From CAYRVX01 sp964427875 (GTDB lineage: Bacteria > Planctomycetota > Phycisphaerae > SM23-33): a stretch of 64,000 nucleotides of DNA. The notes under the pieces are model-generated. The model was not told where the DNA came from. It did no database searches and saw only the letters and a list, made by a program, of their open reading frames with translations. Location of the stretch: NCBI GenBank assembly GCA_964427875.1, contig CAYRVX010000013.1, forward strand, positions 1 through 64,000. The letters run 5' to 3'. A program made the position numbers and the translations under genes. Of the stretch, positions 32,901-38,900 are shown in pieces; position 1 is the first letter of the stretch; each line of letters begins with the position of its first letter.

Positions 32901-35900
32901 TCGGGGCTGTTGCCGCGGTCGAGGTAGATCACGTCGGCGCCGTCGCTCAGGTCGCCGTGCACGCGGGCGGCGGCGTTCGGGCCGATGTGCACGGTCAGCA
33001 GGCCGCTGCCGTCCACGCTGGCGAGGATCGGGTCGGTCTCCGGCTCCGGCACGTCGGCCGGCCGGTCCAGCTCGAAGGTCAGCAAGTCGATCTCGCCGAT
33101 CTTGAACGTGGCCTCGAACATGAGGAACTTGACGTAGGCCTCCAGGCCCAGCGAGACTTTGCCCCCGATGTCGAAGACCCATATCCCGCCGAGGAGGAAG
33201 TTTTTCCACAGCTCGTCGGCGCGGACCCTGCCGTCGCCGTCGTTGTCGTGGAGGTTGAAATCGATGGTGGCGTAGATGCCGCCGCCCGCGCCGGCGGAGG
33301 CGATGCCCAGGTTGATCTCCGCGGCCGCGGTGATGCTGCCGTAGAGCTGGGCCTCGGGAACGTCCTCGCCCGAGCCGTCGGGGTTCGCGCCGTCGCTGAT
33401 GTAAAAGCCTTGGAAGATGTCCGTGAAGTCCCCACTCTCGGCGAAGCGGCGGAAGCCCTCCGTGTCGTAGCCGATCGCCACGTCCATCCACGCCCCGATC
33501 CGCCCGGTCAGCCTGGCCATCAGCGGGCCGATGATCGGGAAGGACTGGCTGTAGGTGAAGTCGATCTCGAACTTCGGCATGTCGTAGGTCACGATCACCA
33601 TGTTCTGCCCCATCAGCAGGCCCAGGGCGCTGAGCGGGTTGCTGAGGAACGGGAACTGGAGGCGGTCGGACTTGGCCCCGCTGTTGAGGTGGTTGGCGGA
33701 GTCGAAGTAGCTGCTCAGGCCGCCGTCGCCGAGGCCGCCGATGGCGCCGCCGAGGTCGAAGCCCGACGCCGTCGCGTCGGGCGCGGCGTTGGACAGGTCG
33801 TAGCCCGTCGGGTCGTCCGTCACGGCGTTGTAGCCGTCGAGGCTGAAGCCGCCCAGGTCGATCCACAGGTCGCCCCCCATGCCCCCGACGTCCAGCAGGT
33901 CGGCGATGGTGGAGACGGCCTCGACGTAATCCGCCACGTCGCCGTAGCCGAACAGCCGCGCGATGTCGACGAGGGAGATGGGTGTTCCCGCCAGGTCGGA
34001 GATCAGCGGGATCGGGGCCGTGATCGCGTCGATGATCGGGCGGACGGGATCGATGATGTCGTTGAGGACGCTCAGCGTCTCGCCGAACAGGCCGCTGAAG
34101 AACTCGCCGATGTTCAGGTGGATGTCGGTGAACTCGATCGCCGGGGGCACCAGGTCGAACTCGGTCGCGTCGCCGAAGCCCCAGTACATGTGGAAGTTCG
34201 CGCTGACGGACGGGAAGTTCGTATCGCCGCCCAAGCTGGCCAGCAGGTCCAGGTGGAGGCTCGCGTCGGCGGTGAGCTTTGCGGTGACGACGTCAGCGAA
34301 GTTGCCGACCGACGCCAGCTCGGCCAGCGTCATCTTGCCGTCGGCGGCGACCGTGCCCGGATCGGTAACGTCCAGGGAGAAGGCGCCCTGGAAGCCGTTG
34401 ACCACCCCGTTGGTCCTGGCGAGCTGCTCGGGGGTCAGGTCGCCGGCAGCGAGGGTGTCGGCGTCGAGCTGGAGGAACAGCAGCTCGCCCGTTGCGTCGA
34501 GCGAGTCCAGCGACACCTCGAAGAACACGCTCATGTCCTCGGGATCCGAGACGTCGAAGTACACGCCGTCCATGCGGCTGACGCCGAAGCCGAAGCCGAA
34601 CTCGAATCCCACGCGGGCCGAAACCTCCCCCCTTACGTCCAGCCCGAGGGCGGGGATGCCCAGGTCCAGGTCGAACGGGATCTCGAAGGCGATCAATGGG
34701 GAGGCGAGCTTGATGTTGAACTCGACTCCCGCCGGGTCGACGGACATGACCACGTCGTCCAGCGTGACGTGGCCGTCGCCGGTCAGGTCGCCGAGCCAGT
34801 CCCACCCGCCCGGGCCGAGCACGTCGAAGACCTTCTGCCGGACGAACAGCGCGGTCAGCTCGCCCTTCTGCTCCAGCGCGCTGACGACGTCCTCCCGCAG
34901 GTAGCGGATGAACCGTGAGGCCTCGATGAGCTTGTCGCCGACCAGCGGCAGGTTGCCGCCGAGCGCTTGCTCCGACAGCGCCAGCTCCAGCAACTGAAGG
35001 ATGCCGGACCAGCCGCCGACGAGGGCCTCGAGCGTGTCCGTGCTGAAGTCCAGTGCCGAGATGATGCCCCCGAAATCAGGCGTTGAGAGCGTCTCGAAGC
35101 TCGTGATCGGTTCGGCCAGGTTGGTCACGCGGACGTGGAGGTCCGGGGTGAGCTGGTTGCCCTGGGTGGGGAAGAAGATCGGCAGCGTGGCGTCGGCCTG
35201 CCCGGTCACCGACGGCGTCAGGTCCGTGAGGATGTCCTCGTCGAAGTAATGCACGCCGTCGCCGTTGTTGTTGGTCAGGTCGAAGGACAGTGATGCGGGG
35301 CTCGTCGAGCCGCCGGCGCCGTCCTCGTCCAGGAAGACCATCCCCGGGCTCGTCGGGCTGCCGACGTAGATGCCCAGCGCGCCCAGCGAGGTCTCGAACT
35401 GGAGGTTCGTCCCGCTGACGCCCAGCGTCACGCCGATGCCGCTCGTGTCGTAGATGAAGGGCCTCGGGTTGGACGGGTCGCTCAGGTCGATCCCCAGCGA
35501 AAGGGTCAGCGCGACGCCGCCGGTGACGTCCAGCTCGCCCGCCGAGTGCACGTCGATCAGGTTGCTCAGCCCGTCCACGCCCAACTCGCTGAGGTCGAAG
35601 TTCATCGGCAGCGTGGCGCCGGGGGCGAAGTCCTTGGCGTAGGTCAGGTCGAACCGGAAGGCCGGCTCGCCGCCGACCGTGTCCATCGACAGCCCCACGT
35701 CGCCGGGATCGACGCCGAGGGCGCTCACGATCGCCGCCTGGAGGGCCTCGATGCCCATGCTCGGGTCGGCCTGGAACTTCTCGACCATCTCGGTGAAGGC
35801 CGGCACGAAGCCGAGCATCTGGTTGATCGTCTTGTCGACGACCGGCATCTTGACGTCCATGAAACGGTACCCGCCGACCTGCTCGATGAGCGCGGCGATC

Positions 35901-38900
35901 TGGGCCAGCAGGTCGACGATGTTCGCGCTCGAGAAGTCGCTGAAGCCGATCAGGTCCTCGAAGTCGTAGAAGTTCACGTCGAAGGAGGCCAGGTCCAGCT
36001 CAACGTCCTGCGTGACCGGGTCCACGTTGAAGACGTTCGGCCAGGACACCACGATCGTCGGGTCGGCCGAGGGGTTCACCGTCAGGCCGGGAAAGCTCGA
36101 CGACAGCGACACGGGCAGGTCGAAGTCGGCGCTGGCGTCGATGTCCAGCGAGACGAGGCTCCCGAGATCGCCGAGGGAGTCCACCAGTTGCAGCATGGAT
36201 ACGATGTTGGCCTTGGGGATGGCGGACGGCCCGGTCTTGCCCAGCGGGTTGAGCCCCACGGTGATGTCCGCGCCGGCTGCGCCGGAGGCGTGGTCGAGGC
36301 CGATGTCGAGAATGCCGAAGTTCGCCGACGCATTGACGTCCGCGGCCGTCAGGCTCACGCCGGCGCTGAACGACACGTCGTCGGTGAACAGGTAGACGTG
36401 GTTGTCCACGGAGTCGCCGTGCAGCGCCGTGCCGTAGATCACGCCGTCCTCGTCGTCGTCGGTGCCGAGCACGCCCAGGATGAAGCCGACCAGCGAGCCG
36501 TTGGCGCCGGTGATCTTGAACTCCGGGTCGGCCACGGGATTGCTCGTCTCGTCGATCAGCTTGAAGCGCTTGCCCTTGGCGTCTATCTGCGCCTCGAACT
36601 TGACCCCTCCGGCCGTGTTGAGCCGATTCAACACCTCGCCGAGATCGTCCGTGCCCGTCAGCCCGTCGAAGTTCACGGTGAACGTCGATCCGTCGCGCAG
36701 TGTTACAGTGACGTCGGCCAGGCCGTCCGTCTCGACGAGGCCGTCGTCCCACTGGGGCAGCGTGTTGAGCAGTGTCGAGCCGTCGATGGTGACGTCCGCC
36801 CCGAGCCCGGACATGTCGAAGCCGATCCTGACAACCAGGTCGGCCTGCGGCGAGAGGGTGATCTCGCTCGGCGGGGTGACGGTGATGTTGGCCAGGTTGC
36901 TCAGCGGGCTGTCGCCCAGCAGGTCCAGGTCGGCGGTGGCCGTGATCGGGTCGAGCACCTGCGAGAGGTCGAACGTGTAGTCCAGGATCGGGATGATCGT
37001 GTCCTTGCCCGTCAGCTTCCCGGTAGCGTCGAACTCCGGGTTGTAGCCGACCGACGTGATGCCGGGAACCAGCGCCAGAAGCTCCTGGGCGGTGGAGAAG
37101 GCCGGGACGTTCTCCTCGCTCTCCAGCAGGCTGATCACCTGGTCGAGGAAGGCGGTGTCCAGGCCGAGCATCTCCCCCAGCGTCGCGCCCTCGGCGAACG
37201 GGACCGGCGTGTTGAGGATGGCCGACGCCTGGAGGTTGCTCAGCCAGTCGGCGTACTGCTTCAGCACGCCCACGACGTCCCCGGCCGTCAGCTCGGTGAA
37301 GGCGGCCAGGGCGTCGGGGAGGACGAACTCCACGTCCGGGTCGCCGCCGTCGAAGAGGTCCGCGTCGGTGATGAGGATGGCCGGGTCGTCCGGGCCGACG
37401 ATGTCGGCGGTGCTCCAGCCGCCGATGCTCGCCTGAAGGGGCAGGTTCACGTCCATCGTGCCGGTGGGGGTCAGCACGAGCAGGTTCGCGATCGGGGTGG
37501 ACTGGAGCTCGCCGATGTAGAGGCGGTTCTCGCCGTTGAGGGCCGCGTCGATGTCCACGTCGATCGCGAACGTGCCGTCCACCACCTCCGCCCCGAGGAA
37601 GCCGACCATCGCGCCGAAGTCCAGGTCCGATGCGGTCAGGTCGGCCGTGATCTGGAAGTTGCTGACCTGGATGAACGCGCCGTCGGCAACCGTCTCGCCG
37701 TGGCTCAGGTCGTAGCCGAGCGTCACGTCGAAGCCGAACGAGGCCGCCACGTCGATCTGCCCCGAGGCGTCCAGAGAGACGCCGTAGTCCATCAGGCCCA
37801 GCTCCGCCAGCTCGTCGCCGAGGTCCAGGTCCAGTGTGGCCGCCGCCGTCTCCTGGAAACTGAACGAGAGCTCCAGCGTCTGCGACGTGTAGTCCGCGAC
37901 CAGGCCGTCCACGTGCGACGACAGGGCCGCAATGAGACCGTCCAGCGTCGGCGGGCTGGCCGTCGCGAAGTAGTCCGTCATCGGCTGGACGATGCCGTCC
38001 TGGATCGTCTGGCCGAAATCCAGCATGTTGCCGATCGTCGGCGGCGTGCCGGGCGCCAGGTCCTTCGAGTCGCCCTCGCCGTTGTCGGTCATGGGGAAGA
38101 GCCAGTCGAACCAACTGTAGTTGGAGGAGTCGTCTCCGGCCTCTCCGAGCCCGCCGACGGCGCCGAGGATCATCGCCTGCTGGTCGGGCGAGAGGACGTC
38201 AGGCACGTCCGGGGCGTGGAAGCCGATGTGAATGATCTCGGGGGCCTCGGTCGCGTCGTGCGCGACGCCCGGGTACAACGCGTTGACGGCGCCGCGGACG
38301 TCCTGATTCGTGCAGCCCACCTCCAGCAGCACGAGGTTGTGATACTCCCCCGTGTCGTTCAGCTCGGTGACAAGATCGACCAGCCACTGCTCGTCGGCCG
38401 AAAGGCTGCCGTCCGTGCCGTATTCGGCGCCGGCCGGAACGTGGAAGTCCACCTCCATGCCGACCTGGTGCTGCCGGCCAAGACCCATCCCATGGAACAT
38501 GTTCGACGTCCACCCGTCGGATGTGCTGATCGCAGCGATGTGCGACGCGTCGATGTCGTTCGTCGGGAACTCCACGACCTCCCCGAGCGTCTCCACCAGC
38601 CAGCTCGTCCCGTATCGCTCGGGCACCGTCAGGTCGGACATCTCGACCCAATGGGGCGCGCTGCCCGCGCTGAGCCAGGAGACTATCGTCAGGTTCAGCT
38701 CGCTGTTGGCTTCCCAGGCCGGCTCCGTCCCGACCGGGTCGACCGCCGCACTGAACCGTTGAATCGACTTCTCCGTGTCCAGATCGAGGATATTCGAGAG
38801 CCCCAGCGGCTGGCCGTTGAGCTTGTGAAACCCGAGGTAGTTCAGTCGCTGCTGGGCCCGCAGCACGTCCAGACCGTCTCCCTGGCCAATAGCGTTCAGG

